Positions 17,504 through 25,982 of a stretch of 34,899 bases of DNA are shown piece by piece. The DNA lies in contig WOZK01000026.1 of NCBI GenBank assembly GCA_011620275.1, forward strand, positions 44,599 through 79,497, given 5' to 3'. The DNA is from Candidatus Omnitrophota bacterium. Its GTDB lineage: Bacteria > Omnitrophota > Gorgyraeia > Gygaellales > Profunditerraquicolaceae. A program made the position numbers and the translations under genes. A model generated the notes under the pieces. It saw nothing but the letters and a program-made list of their open reading frames with translations, was not told the DNA's origin and searched no databases. Positions within the stretch are counted from its first letter, which is position 1. Every line of letters starts with the position of its first letter.

Positions 17504-18763
17504 ATGGGCTCTAAATTATTGAAACTTCTGCTTATCCTGGTATTGGCCTTTGTAATGTGGGGAGTCTACCAGACAGGCATCAAGCTTTCCACGCAAAAGA
17601 CTCCTTTCATACAGGATATGATAAGCAAAGTGAAGAAAGAACCCTCTCCGGCCCAGAAGCAGAACGCGGCAACACCGGACCAGCAAGAAGAACCGCCCGC
17701 GCAGCAGCAGGCGCTGTCCGAACCCGCGCCTATCATGGTGCGGGTGTTCAAGATGAAACCCACCGATTTTCACGATTTTCTCCCGGTAATGGGTACGGTA
17801 AAAGGCAAAACGGAAATTGAACTGAAATTCGAAATTCCGGGTGTAATCAAGAAAATCTATTTTAAAGAAGGCGAAAAAGTGAGAAAAAGCGCGCTGATCG
17901 CCTATCTGGTCCCGGATGACGCTAAACTAAAGCTGAAATACGCGAGGAATAAATTCATATCGGCCCAGGCAGCATACGAATCCTCCTTGAAGAAATACGA
18001 GATAAACCAGAAGCTGTTCGAGGTCGGGGCGATCATCAAATCCAAAATGGAAGAAGCCGAACTTGATGCGAGAAGCGCCAGGGCTCAGGTAGATACGGCT
18101 AAAGCCGAAGAAGACCTGGCAAAGAACGATTTTCGCAAAGTCTTCCTCTACTCCACAAAAGACGGGGTCATGGGGCCGAGAGAAGCCGAGGAAGGGGAAT
18201 TCGTGACTTCCCAGGATAAAATGGGCACGCTGTTCGAAATCAGTGAAGTTTACATTGAAGTGGGTATCGTCGAAAGAGACATAAATAAGGTCCGGCTCGG
18301 ACAGAAAGCCAGCATATACGTTGACGCTTACCCTACCAGGGTGTTCGAGGGAACGGTGGACAGCGTCTATCCCATAATAGAGGGAAAAAGCAGGACGCTC
18401 ACCGCCAAGATCAAGGTGGACAACAAAGAAGGTCTGCTTATGCCGGGTATGTTCAGTAGGGCGGAAATAAGCATAGCGGACCTGAAACAAGTTTTGATAA
18501 TCCCTACTTCCAGCATCATGCAAGCCGGCGGCGGAAAGATACTGGTGCCGGTCGTCCCCAAGACGACGTTGAGGACCGGAGAAGACGGCATACAGACCGG
18601 AACCGTTCAGATACGCAGGGTCGTGCAGGGATATGCCACAAACGACTATGTGCAGGTGGCGCAGGGGCTGGGAGAAGACGATCTGATCATCATAGAAACG
18701 CAGGGCGAATTGAAGGATAACGCCAAGGTCAAGATTGTGGGGACGGAAGAGCTGGGCCTTTAA
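17504..18763 (+). CDS. RND membrane-fusion (periplasmic adaptor) protein
   Basis: The 419-residue HlyD/AcrA-type adaptor has a ribosome site AGGAGGGG eleven bases before ATG. One N-terminal membrane anchor (LLKLLLILVLAFVMWGVYQ) is followed by a Gln/Pro-rich linker. A lipoyl-like half (GVIKKIYFKEGEKVRKSALI), a helical hairpin (~residues 140-210), the second lipoyl half, a beta barrel (VGIVERDINKVRLGQKASIY) and a membrane-proximal domain complete the family order. It bridges the RND pump and a TolC channel. It is the third gene of the RND operon and probably pairs with the TonB-TolC protein at 3720, since no other TolC is in the window. Confidence 0.9.
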   Translation: MGSKLLKLLLILVLAFVMWGVYQTGIKLSTQKTPFIQDMISKVKKEPSPAQKQNAATPDQQEEPPAQQQALSEPAPIMVRVFKMKPTDFHDFLPVMGTVKGKTEIELKFEIPGVIKKIYFKEGEKVRKSALIAYLVPDDAKLKLKYARNKFISAQAAYESSLKKYEINQKLFEVGAIIKSKMEEAELDARSARAQVDTAKAEEDLAKNDFRKVFLYSTKDGVMGPREAEEGEFVTSQDKMGTLFEISEVYIEVGIVERDINKVRLGQKASIYVDAYPTRVFEGTVDSVYPIIEGKSRTLTAKIKVDNKEGLLMPGMFSRAEISIADLKQVLIIPTSSIMQAGGGKILVPVVPKTTLRTGEDGIQTGTVQIRRVVQGYATNDYVQVAQGLGEDDLIIIETQGELKDNAKVKIVGTEELGL

Positions 18764-18825
18764 CCCGCGGTTTGCGAAAAATCAGACTGCATGTAATCAA
18801 TTGGAGGGAAAATTCCGGCAGTACC

Positions 18826-19749
18826 TTACTTGATCCTGCCTTCGTGTATCTCCAGGCTGGAATTGTTCTTCAGATCCTGCAAAAGTTTCTTTATCCTGTC
18901 CTGCTTCTTTTTCTGCAGCAGAACGGCTTTTATTTCACCCTGCATCTCTTCAAAAGGCCGCCCCTGAAACCTGCGTATTTCCTCTATCCTCACTATATAG
19001 AATCCTTCGGGGCAGGAGAACACGCTGCTGATCTCTCCTTCATGCAGTTCCGGAGAGAATACCGCCTTGTCGAACTCCGGGGAATGTTTACCGCGCTTTA
19101 AAAACCCCGCGTCCCCGCCTTTATTGCGGCTTTCCGTCCGGGAATAAGCCTCGGCCAGCGAAGCAAAATCTTCCCCCTGGAGAAGGCGGATCAGGATACC
19201 CTGCGCCTCTTCTTCAGTGGACAGCAATATTTCCCGGACATGACGTTCTTCCAACTCCGACAGTTTGGCTTTATACCCGCGGTAGTATTCTTCGGCTTCT
19301 TCCCCGCTTATCTCCGAGCCGGACGTCTCCTGTTCTAAAAGCAGCAAGGCCAGGATCTCCTGCCTGGTCTTTTCCATCAGCCGCTTGAATTCTTCCTCTC
19401 CCTCCAGGCCGCGCCGCTGAGCCTCCTGGGAAATAAGCAGGCGCTGTATAATCTCTTCTTTCAAATAGTCGGTCTTGGCGGAAAGAGAATCAATTCTTCT
19501 CCGGTCTCCTTCCGGAAAGGCGGAGTTATAATATTTTACTTCGAAATCCAGATCGTTATCGGTAATGACCGTGCCGTTCACCGAAGCGACGGCGTTAGCG
19601 GGAGTGCCGGGAACAGGCTCTTTGCGGGAAGAACAGCCGGCCATAAAGATTACCGCCGCCGCCAAACAAGCCGGCATTGACAGGAGGCGGAGCGAAAGAA
19701 GATTATTCAAGATACGTGTATATCTTGCCTTTATAATTGCGCAGGACAT
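18826..19749 (-). CDS. Parvulin-type peptidyl-prolyl isomerase lipoprotein (SurA/PrsA-like)
   Basis: The 307-residue protein carries a signal ending in the lipobox FMAGC, so it should be a membrane-anchored lipoprotein in the periplasm. Residues ~45-160 form a SurA-N/PrsA-like helical chaperone part (ASVNGTVITDNDLDFEVKYY). Residues ~165-265 are the PpiC domain (HVREILLSTEEEAQGIL, FASLAEAYSRTESRNKGGDAGF, FYIVRIEEI). ATG 19749 has an AAGGGG ribosome site and overlaps the end of kamA by 47 bp; ATG 19677 (MPACLAAAVIF) is an alternative. It is the last gene of the ligase-kamA operon, which may tie that pathway to the envelope, or it may simply be co-transcribed. Confidence 0.85.
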   Translation of the reverse strand: MSCAIIKARYTRILNNLLSLRLLSMPACLAAAVIFMAGCSSRKEPVPGTPANAVASVNGTVITDNDLDFEVKYYNSAFPEGDRRRIDSLSAKTDYLKEEIIQRLLISQEAQRRGLEGEEEFKRLMEKTRQEILALLLLEQETSGSEISGEEAEEYYRGYKAKLSELEERHVREILLSTEEEAQGILIRLLQGEDFASLAEAYSRTESRNKGGDAGFLKRGKHSPEFDKAVFSPELHEGEISSVFSCPEGFYIVRIEEIRRFQGRPFEEMQGEIKAVLLQKKKQDRIKKLLQDLKNNSSLEIHEGRIK

Positions 19750-20896
19750 ATTTTCCCCTTGCCTGCGAAAGTATGTAGCTCGGGCTTACCGGTATCTTGC
19801 CGCCGCCCCCCGGGCCGTCTATCACATAGGTAGGGACGGCATACCCGGAAGTATGCCCGCGCAGTTTCTCCATTATGTTTATACCGGCGGCCACGGGAGT
19901 GCGAAAATGCTGGGTGCCCCTGACCGGATCGCACTGGTAAATATAATAAGGCCTCACCCTTATCTGCAGCAGATCGTGCATCAGGCGTTTCATAATGTAA
20001 GGCCTGTCGTTTATTCCCTTCAAAAGGACGCTCTGGCTGCCGAGCGGGATGCCGGAATCGGCAAGCATTTCACAGGCGATACGGCACCTCTTGGTTATCT
20101 CCTTGGGGTGATTGAAATGTATGCTCATCCATAACGGATTGTATTTCTTGAGTATCCCCGCGAGCTTGGCTGTAATACGCTGGGGAAGGGTTACCGGGAC
20201 GCGGCTTCCGATACGAAGGAACTCCACGTGTGATATCGCGCGGACCTTCTTGAGGAGGTCCTCTATCTGCTCGTCTTCCATGGTCAAAGGGTCTCCGCCG
20301 GAGATCAGGACGTCCCTTATCTTACGATTGGACTTTATGTATTCAACCGCCGCGTCGAACTTGCCCGCCCCGCAGGCGCCTTCTTTATCCTGCGCGCAGT
20401 CATGCTCGCCCACCAGCCTGCGCCTGGTGCAATGACGGCAATACATCGCGCAATGATCGGTGGCCAGCAGCAAAACCCTGTCCGGATACCTGTGCACCAG
20501 ATGCGGCGCAGGAGAATCCCTGTCTTCCGCGCACGGATCGACCATTTCATGCGGCCCCACGGAATACTCCTGGACCACAGGAACGGCCTGTCTGCGCAGC
20601 GGACAGGCGGGATCCTCAGGGTCCATCAAAGAAGCCCAGTACGGAGTAATGGCCATGGAAAGCCTGTCGTTGGCCCTGCGGATAGCTTCTTCTTCCTCTC
20701 CGCTCAATTTGATTATCTGCGCGAGTTCCTCCCGGGAGCGCACGCGTTTTTTCATCTGCCAATGCCAGTCCTCCCAATCAAGAGGATTGACATCCTTGAA
20801 AAGCGGTATCTGCTGGTAATCCCTAGGCCTTCTCAGAAAACGTATCTGCGGTTCCGGCTGGTTCTTTTGCTGTTCTGCCAGTATGGTATTCTCCAA
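19703..20896 (-). CDS. kamA: Lysine 2,3-aminomutase, radical SAM
   Basis: The 397-residue enzyme of the KamA family interconverts L-lysine and L-beta-lysine using SAM, a [4Fe-4S] cluster and PLP. C149-x3-C153-x2-C156 (CAMYCRHC) binds the cluster. SGGDPL (199-204) is the SAM-contact GGE-like motif. K367 in DGPGGGGKIPV is the PLP lysine. D297 (LLKGINDRPY) and D323 (YQCDPVRGTQHFR) match the two Asp residues that hold the substrate epsilon-amino group in clostridial KamA, which supports lysine as substrate. The start is TTG with a strong GGAGGAGAGGG ribosome site, one base after the upstream stop. EpmB is less likely because the C-terminal part is retained, and no epmA or efp is nearby. Confidence 0.88.
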   Translation of the reverse strand: MENTILAEQQKNQPEPQIRFLRRPRDYQQIPLFKDVNPLDWEDWHWQMKKRVRSREELAQIIKLSGEEEEAIRRANDRLSMAITPYWASLMDPEDPACPLRRQAVPVVQEYSVGPHEMVDPCAEDRDSPAPHLVHRYPDRVLLLATDHCAMYCRHCTRRRLVGEHDCAQDKEGACGAGKFDAAVEYIKSNRKIRDVLISGGDPLTMEDEQIEDLLKKVRAISHVEFLRIGSRVPVTLPQRITAKLAGILKKYNPLWMSIHFNHPKEITKRCRIACEMLADSGIPLGSQSVLLKGINDRPYIMKRLMHDLLQIRVRPYYIYQCDPVRGTQHFRTPVAAGINIMEKLRGHTSGYAVPTYVIDGPGGGGKIPVSPSYILSQARGKYVLRNYKGKIYTYLE

Positions 20897-20897
20897 T

Positions 20898-21896
20898 TTA
20901 CCCTCTCCTCCTTTTAAAGGCGCCCAGTAAGATCGTTTCTATCAGGTCTTCATACTGCATACCTGCCGCGTATGCCATAATGGGAAAGTTGGAATCTTTA
21001 GGGTTCAATCCCGGCAATGGGTTGATCTCCAGGACATAAGGCACGCCTTCTTCGTTCAACCGGATATCGGTGCGTGATATGTCGAAACATCCCACCGCGC
21101 GGTGGGTCTTGAGAGCGGTTTCCTTCACCAGGCGTTCGGTGTTCTTATCGAGCCGCGCCGGGCAGTAAAAATGCGGCACGAGCCCCAGATCCTTGTTTCC
21201 CTGGAATTCCTTCATCTTCCATGAGTAGAAATATTCGCCGCTCCCGGAGCAATCGGAGAAATCTATTTCGAGTATCGGCAGAATTATGGTGCTTCCGTTC
21301 TCCAGGACCCCCACGGTCAGTTCCTTGCCGTTGATGAACTCCTCGGCCAGGATGGCCTGATTGTATATCTTCATCAGGTCACGGACCCTGGAATACAATT
21401 CCTCCGTGTCGCGCACGACGTTGGAAGACAATATCCCTTTTGCAGACCCTTCGAAATTAGGTTTAACGATCAAGGGGAACTTGAGCGTCCCGTCGATCTT
21501 CTCGCTGCCGCGGGAGAAAAGCTGCGAACGCGGAGTGGGAATACCCTCCGCCTTCAGTATCTTCTTGGTCGCCGATTTATTCAACGCCAGGGCGAGCGCG
21601 AAGGTGTTGGATCCGGTATAAGGGATTTTGAGATAATCCAGGATTGCGGGTATTTGCGATTCGCGGTATTTGCCGACGCGGCCTTCGGCGATATTGAAGA
21701 CCATATCTACGCGGTTTTTTCTGAAATACGATACGATGTCGGGATTGCCGACTTCCACCGGCAGGACATTATGCCCTTTCTTGCGCAGGGCGGAAGTAAT
21801 GGCGTCTATGGTTTCCTGCGAGTCAAACTCGGAGAAATAGTCCGGGGGTTTCGATTCATCCTTCTCTTTCAGGTTATAGGTTAAGGCGATATCCAT
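20898..21896 (-). CDS. D-alanine-D-alanine ligase-like ATP-grasp enzyme 2
   Basis: The protein has 332 residues with Ddl-like architecture: an N-terminal domain (MDIALTYNLKEKDESKPPDY), a GSNTFALALALNKSATKKIL segment, and ATP-grasp motifs PLIVKPNFEGSAKGI and LAEEFINGKELTVGVL. SRTDIRL and VLEINPLPGLNPKDSNFP hold the Mg-binding D, E and N. The loop after EINPLPG differs from the PGMTSHS of true Ddl, so the acceptor substrate may not be D-Ala. ATG 21896 lies two bases after the preceding stop, with GGAG within that gene's last codons. It is paralogous to the preceding gene. Adjacent kamA suggests an amino-acid or peptide ligase acting on beta-lysine or its product; this is inference. Confidence 0.85.
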   Translation of the reverse strand: MDIALTYNLKEKDESKPPDYFSEFDSQETIDAITSALRKKGHNVLPVEVGNPDIVSYFRKNRVDMVFNIAEGRVGKYRESQIPAILDYLKIPYTGSNTFALALALNKSATKKILKAEGIPTPRSQLFSRGSEKIDGTLKFPLIVKPNFEGSAKGILSSNVVRDTEELYSRVRDLMKIYNQAILAEEFINGKELTVGVLENGSTIILPILEIDFSDCSGSGEYFYSWKMKEFQGNKDLGLVPHFYCPARLDKNTERLVKETALKTHRAVGCFDISRTDIRLNEEGVPYVLEINPLPGLNPKDSNFPIMAYAAGMQYEDLIETILLGAFKRRRG

Positions 21897-21898
21897 GC

Positions 21899-22888
21899 TT
21901 ACTCCAGTCCGTACCTTTTCAGGGCCGCGCGGAGAATATTCCCCACGATTTGTTCGTAAGAGATTCCTCCGGCCTTCGCCACCAGCGGGAAGACGTCGGC
22001 GGTCGACAATGAAGGCAGCGGATTTATCTCCAGCACATACGGCCTGCCTTCCGGGTCAACCCTGAAATCCACCCTGCCGAAATCGCGGCAGTCTACCGCG
22101 AGGTAAGTTTTCAACGCCAGCTCTCCCAGGGTTTTCTCCATTTCACGGCTGATGCGCGCCGGACAGATGTATTCTATCCTGTCGGAGGCGATACTGCTGA
22201 ACGTATAGAATTTATCGTTAAGCTTCACCTTGCCGTCTATCTTCACCTGAACGGCCGGCATCACCTCTACCGGGTCGTTGCCGACGATTGCCACGGTAAA
22301 TTCCCGTCCGGCAACGAATTCTTCCACCAAAGCAGGCTGATGGTATGCGTTCAGGATATACTCCGCCTGTTTCTTAAGCTCTTCCGGAGTCTCCACCCGC
22401 GAACTCTCGCTCAACCCCTTAGAAGACCCTTCAAACCTCGGCTTCACGATCAATGGAAACCGCAGATGGCCGGTCTCCAGCATAGAAGAGGCGTCCTTGA
22501 TCTCTATCGAATTGGGGGTCGGGATACCGTCGGCCTGGAATATCTTCTTGGCCATTACCTTGTCAAGAGTAAGCCCAAGCGTCAGCGCGTCTGCGCCCAC
22601 ATAAGGGATATCCGACATCTCCAAAAGCATCGGCACCTGTGATTCCCTGTTTCTCCCCTCCGTGCCTTCGGAGATATTGAAAACTATATCGACGTCAAGA
22701 TTGTTCATCCTTTCCAAAAGCGACGATACGTTGCCGATCTTCTCCACCTTATATCCCTGGGACTCGATGGCGTCCACCAGCACGTCTATGGTTGACGGAT
22801 GATCGAATTCCGCGTTGGCGTCGGGAGGGTCCCCTTCCCTGAATTCGTAATCTGTTTTTAGATCGTACGTCAGTCCTACTCTTTTCAT
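21899..22888 (-). CDS. D-alanine-D-alanine ligase-like ATP-grasp enzyme 1
   Basis: The start at ATG 22888 (MKRVGLTYDLKTDYEF) has an AGGGG ribosome site; the track's TTG 22933 is only an upstream extension. The 329-residue protein has the Ddl layout: GADALTLGLTLDKVMAKKIF, PLIVKPRFEGSSKGL, LVEEFVAGREFTVAIVG, GRVDFRV and VLEINPLPSLSTADVFP, the last holding the Mg-binding E and N. It resembles the next gene closely in order and motifs, pointing to an old duplication. Two non-identical Ddl-like ligases beside kamA could add successive residues or different substrates. It is the first gene of the operon and sits behind a leader hairpin. Confidence 0.85.
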   Translation of the reverse strand: MKRVGLTYDLKTDYEFREGDPPDANAEFDHPSTIDVLVDAIESQGYKVEKIGNVSSLLERMNNLDVDIVFNISEGTEGRNRESQVPMLLEMSDIPYVGADALTLGLTLDKVMAKKIFQADGIPTPNSIEIKDASSMLETGHLRFPLIVKPRFEGSSKGLSESSRVETPEELKKQAEYILNAYHQPALVEEFVAGREFTVAIVGNDPVEVMPAVQVKIDGKVKLNDKFYTFSSIASDRIEYICPARISREMEKTLGELALKTYLAVDCRDFGRVDFRVDPEGRPYVLEINPLPSLSTADVFPLVAKAGGISYEQIVGNILRAALKRYGLE

Positions 22889-22940
22889 TCTGCCCCTCGA
22901 AATGCTTCCATTTCCCGTCGAAAAAAAACGCAACAGATAT

Positions 22941-22974
22941 AAAAAATAAGGGCTCCTTCTTTACAAGAGCCCTT
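22941..22974 (-). terminator. Terminator or attenuator upstream of the ligase-kamA operon
   Basis: Minus-strand AAGGGCTC and GAGCCCTT form an 8-bp stem followed by ATTTTTTA. It lies 128 bases beyond the glycosyltransferase stop and about 50 bases before ATG 22888. It could end the first transcript or attenuate the second. Confidence 0.75.
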
Positions 22975-23036
22975 AAGAGATCTATTTCTGTTTTTTCCGG
23001 TAATCCTCCGCGTTGGAATTAATAATTGTTGTTATT

Positions 23037-23065
23037 TTTTTAACATAAGCGGGGATGATTGTCAA
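23037..23065 (-). promoter_or_regulatory. Possible promoter of the ligase-kamA operon
   Basis: TTGACA (23065-23060), 17-bp spacer, TAAAAA as a 4-of-6 -10 box. If used, the terminator at 22941-22974 falls in its leader. Confidence 0.45.
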
Positions 23066-23102
23066 GTAAAAAAAGCCGTGAGTAAAAAAGCCTTACCGTC
23101 GG

Positions 23103-24254
23103 TTATAAGCGACAGGCTTTCAAGGCGATTATGCCCCTGATGCCTTCCCTGTAAACGCCTAAGGAAACGGCCGCTTCCCGGCTGTAATCCGGCGGGACTG
23201 AAGCGCGCTGCGGCAAGGCGGAACGTATCGCTGTTTCCAGGGAAACGCCGTTCAGGACAACGGCTCCTTGCCCCCGGAACGCGGAGGCCGCCTCTTCCAG
23301 TCCCGGCGAGGGATAATACAAGACCTGCTTTCCGGCAGACAGGGCCTCCTGCAGGGCGAGTCCGAACGGTTCGTTCCTCAATATCGGAAACACGCAAATA
23401 TCGCATAACGCCAACAGCTTGTCCATATCATTACGGAAACCGAGCATCCTGACGCATTCTTGCAGCCCTTCCTTCGTTATGACTTCCCGTATCGCGCTTT
23501 TATAAGACAGGCTCTTTGAGGTTCCCAAAGAACAATCCCCCGCCAGCAGGACCGTAACCTCATGACGCTTTAATACCGGGGAGAAATCGCGTAGGAATTC
23601 CATCTGCCCTTTGAAAGGATGTATCCTGGAAGGCAGCAATATGACCGCCGTATGCCGGGGGATGGACAATTCCCTGCGCAACATCCCGTCTTCCTCAGTC
23701 AGGCGAGGAAAGTATGGCAGAGGCTCGCGGATAACCGCCACTTTGTCCCCTGCCTCCGGAGACCTGTCCCCGAACATCTCTTTCCGAATGTTCTCCGACA
23801 TGCAGATTATCCTGCCCGGTAATACCAATGCCAGCCCGGCGAGCAAGCGGTTGAGAAAAGGAAACGGGGAATACTCCCTGAACATCCAGATATGCTTTTT
23901 CCCGCACAGGCACGCCGCCGGAAGCGGCGGCAGAAGCAAAAGGCTGTTTGAGACTATTCCTGCATAGCCGCCGAGGACCGCGTAAAGCATGATGTAAAAC
24001 GTATTGAACGCCGAAAGCAGAAGATATCCTGCCGCGCGCGCCGGCGAGCAAGGCGAGGAAAGTACTGCCAGCCTGTGCAGTTTGACGCGGTATCCGCGTT
24101 TCCGCAGTAACTCCGCCAGCGGGCCATCCCCGGGCAGGAATACCGTAATCTCATATAGCCCGTCCAGAACGGAACAGAGATTGAGCAACGCTTTTTCCGC
24201 GCCGTATATGAAGGCGCAGGAACCGAAGATCAGCAATCTGGGAGAGGAAGGCAT
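23103..24254 (-). CDS. GT4-family glycosyltransferase
   Basis: The 383-residue protein has the GT-B fold of family 4. The N-terminal half (LLIFGSCAFIYGAEKALLNL, with a GAE acceptor-loop motif) is followed by a hydrophobic stretch and the donor half. ILLPSRIHPFKGQMEFLRDF and ECVRMLGFRNDMDKLLALCD are followed by EPFGLALQEALSAGKQVLYY, the classical E-x7-E donor-nucleotide motif. It should transfer a sugar from an NDP donor to a lipid-linked or surface glycan at the inner face of the membrane. The divergent neighbour is an O-antigen ligase-like protein, which supports an envelope polysaccharide role. Donor and acceptor cannot be read from sequence. Confidence 0.85.
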   Translation of the reverse strand: MPSSPRLLIFGSCAFIYGAEKALLNLCSVLDGLYEITVFLPGDGPLAELLRKRGYRVKLHRLAVLSSPCSPARAAGYLLLSAFNTFYIMLYAVLGGYAGIVSNSLLLLPPLPAACLCGKKHIWMFREYSPFPFLNRLLAGLALVLPGRIICMSENIRKEMFGDRSPEAGDKVAVIREPLPYFPRLTEEDGMLRRELSIPRHTAVILLPSRIHPFKGQMEFLRDFSPVLKRHEVTVLLAGDCSLGTSKSLSYKSAIREVITKEGLQECVRMLGFRNDMDKLLALCDICVFPILRNEPFGLALQEALSAGKQVLYYPSPGLEEAASAFRGQGAVVLNGVSLETAIRSALPQRASVPPDYSREAAVSLGVYREGIRGIIALKACRL

Positions 24255-24266
24255 ATTTTTAACACT

Positions 24267-24295
24267 TTGACACGCATGCGCTTTTGTCTTAAAAT
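24267..24295 (+). promoter_or_regulatory. Promoter of O-antigen ligase-like gene, leaderless
   Basis: TTGACA (24267-24272), 17-bp spacer, TAAAAT (24290-24295). ATG 24305 is nine bases after the -10 box, so the mRNA would have a 5' UTR of 0-3 nt. No ribosome site is present. A TATAAT on the minus strand overlaps this region and may serve the divergent glycosyltransferase. Confidence 0.7.
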
Positions 24296-24304
24296 TATAG
24301 CATA

Positions 24305-25435
24305 ATGCTTACGCCGCTTCTAATATTAATCTTTTTGCGCCCCTTCATTTCCCCTGAAGCCTTTCCGACTGCCGGAGCCGTTTATTTAAATCTGCTTCTG
24401 GCCTGTTTGAGCGCGCTGTTGTGCCTCTTTTTACTGGACAAAAGGAGACGCGGCAAGGCGGAAACGGCATCCTTACTGCCGGCAGCCCTCTTTATAATCG
24501 CAATACTACCCTCGGCCTTTCACGGAAACGCGGACGGAGCCGCGCTGTTGATAAACCAACTGGCGGGCTTTTCCGCTTGCCTGCTCGTCTCCCGGATGGA
24601 TAAGGAACGGACTTCGCTGATAATAGACGCTATCACGGCGGCCGGAGTGGGAATAGCTGTCATCGCCCTTTATCAGTACTTTTACGGATTCGGCCACCTG
24701 GCGGAATACTTAGCGAAAAACGAAATGTCCGGCGGCATCGCAAGCGATTATCTGGGGTCAAAACGGGTATTCGCCCCTTTCGTGACGTCCAACGCGCTGG
24801 CCGGATTCCTGGCCATGGTCATACCTCTGCGAATGGCCGGCAGAAAAACGGCGCTGCCTTCTTTGCTGCTCATCGTCCCGGCCTTCCTGCTGGCGAAATC
24901 CCTGGGGGCGACGGCCGCGCTCTTCTGCGGGACGCTGCTTTTTTTCTCTCTTTCAAAGAACAAGTTCAAGAAAACGACGCTGGCCGTTCTGCTGCTTGCC
25001 GGGGTTTTTATAGCGGCCGTTTTCGTCTTACGTTCGACGGGGAGCCAATCCCCGGTTTTCTCCCTGCATTCGCGTCTCGTTTACTGGAGAGAAATCGCGC
25101 TGGCCATCAAAAATTCTCCCGTATGCTGGAACGGAACGGGCAACTGCGCCGGCTCGGCCTCTTCTTTCGCCCACAATCTTTTTCTTCAGCTCTGGTGCGA
25201 GCTCGGCATCCCGGGAACAGCCGCGTTCGCCTGGTTCATTATCTCTACGGCCGGGAAGGCATACGCGCATATACGCCGCAGCGGGGACGATAATTATCTT
25301 CTAATATTCTGCGCCTGGACGGTATTTTTAGTCCACAACCTGGCCGACTTCACTTTCTTCCTTCCGCAGATATCATTCATCTGGTGGCTGACCGGCGGGA
25401 TGCTCATTTCAAAGCCTGATCTATCAGACTGCTAA
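24305..25435 (+). CDS. O-antigen ligase/polymerase-like membrane protein (WaaL/Wzy type)
   Basis: The 376-residue polytopic protein has about ten hydrophobic segments. VFAPFVTSNALAGFLAMVIPL and a long loop with FAHNLFLQLWCELGIPGTAA match the O-antigen ligase family, where the HN-x-FLQ region after the large periplasmic loop carries the key His. Such proteins transfer or polymerise lipid-linked glycans on the periplasmic face. It lies divergent from a GT4 glycosyltransferase. Its end overlaps the convergent MFS remnant by 12 bp. Ligase and Wzy polymerase cannot be told apart here. Confidence 0.8.
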   Translation: MLTPLLILIFLRPFISPEAFPTAGAVYLNLLLACLSALLCLFLLDKRRRGKAETASLLPAALFIIAILPSAFHGNADGAALLINQLAGFSACLLVSRMDKERTSLIIDAITAAGVGIAVIALYQYFYGFGHLAEYLAKNEMSGGIASDYLGSKRVFAPFVTSNALAGFLAMVIPLRMAGRKTALPSLLLIVPAFLLAKSLGATAALFCGTLLFFSLSKNKFKKTTLAVLLLAGVFIAAVFVLRSTGSQSPVFSLHSRLVYWREIALAIKNSPVCWNGTGNCAGSASSFAHNLFLQLWCELGIPGTAAFAWFIISTAGKAYAHIRRSGDDNYLLIFCAWTVFLVHNLADFTFFLPQISFIWWLTGGMLISKPDLSDC

Positions 25436-25915
25436 CGGGAGTTCCCGCTCCTTCTGTTTCTCCTTAAGCAATTTCCCGGACAAGAGAACGAACACCGCCA
25501 GGGCGATACCGAACACAACAACCCCTGCGGTGAAACTCCTGCGAAGGAGAAAGCTGCCGGCCAGCAACGTGGAGACCCCGGCATGATTGAAGGCCCAGCC
25601 AAACCCCCAGATGAACATGCTTACGCTTAACAACCAGGTGCCCGGGCACAGAACGAGAAGGAACAGCCCTGCGGTCATCAATAATACACCCATCCCGGCC
25701 GCCTTTCGTCTGCCGGCATGATCGGCGAACCTGCCCCCGGCAGCCTCTCCCGGAATACCGCTTATACCGCTCCATGTCATCAGAGAGCTTATCTCCAGCT
25801 ATCCCAGGTTTAAGACGCTGGAGAAGTAAACGCCCAGCCACTGCCGTACTCCGTGATAGAGCAGGCTGATCGCCGCAATATAGAGCCTGTTGCGAAATAG
25901 CTTAAAATAACGATG
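25424..25915 (-). pseudogene. Decayed major-facilitator transporter remnant
   Basis: Only the C-terminal part of an MFS protein is readable. LFRNRLYIAAISLLYHGVRQ and VYFSSVLNLG are followed by an in-frame TAG (25801-25799). The frame then resumes with LEISSLMTWSGISGIPGEAAGG and RFADHAGRRKAAGMG, the loop 8-9 R-x-x-DRxGRR-like motif, followed by three to four membrane segments. The N-terminal half is absent; a TGA bounds the frame at 25918. The track lists only the part after the TAG (25424-25780). With the marR pseudogene nearby, it may be what remains of a drug-efflux locus. Confidence 0.75.
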
Positions 25916-25943
25916 TCAAGCATTTAATTTCTCGACGCTGTTA

Positions 25944-25982
25944 TGGTATAATGAGGGTATAAAAACCGAAAGGAGCCCTCAA
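25944..25982 (+). promoter_or_regulatory. Extended -10 promoter and ribosome site of transposase fragment
   Basis: TGGTATAAT (25944-25952) is an extended -10 element, and AAAGGAG lies nine bases before ATG 25983. The expression signals are intact although the gene is truncated. Confidence 0.55.

Noticed and set aside
19565-20917. Plus ORFs of 107-189 codons opposite kamA
   Set aside because: They are antisense shadows. The minus frame has all KamA catalytic motifs.
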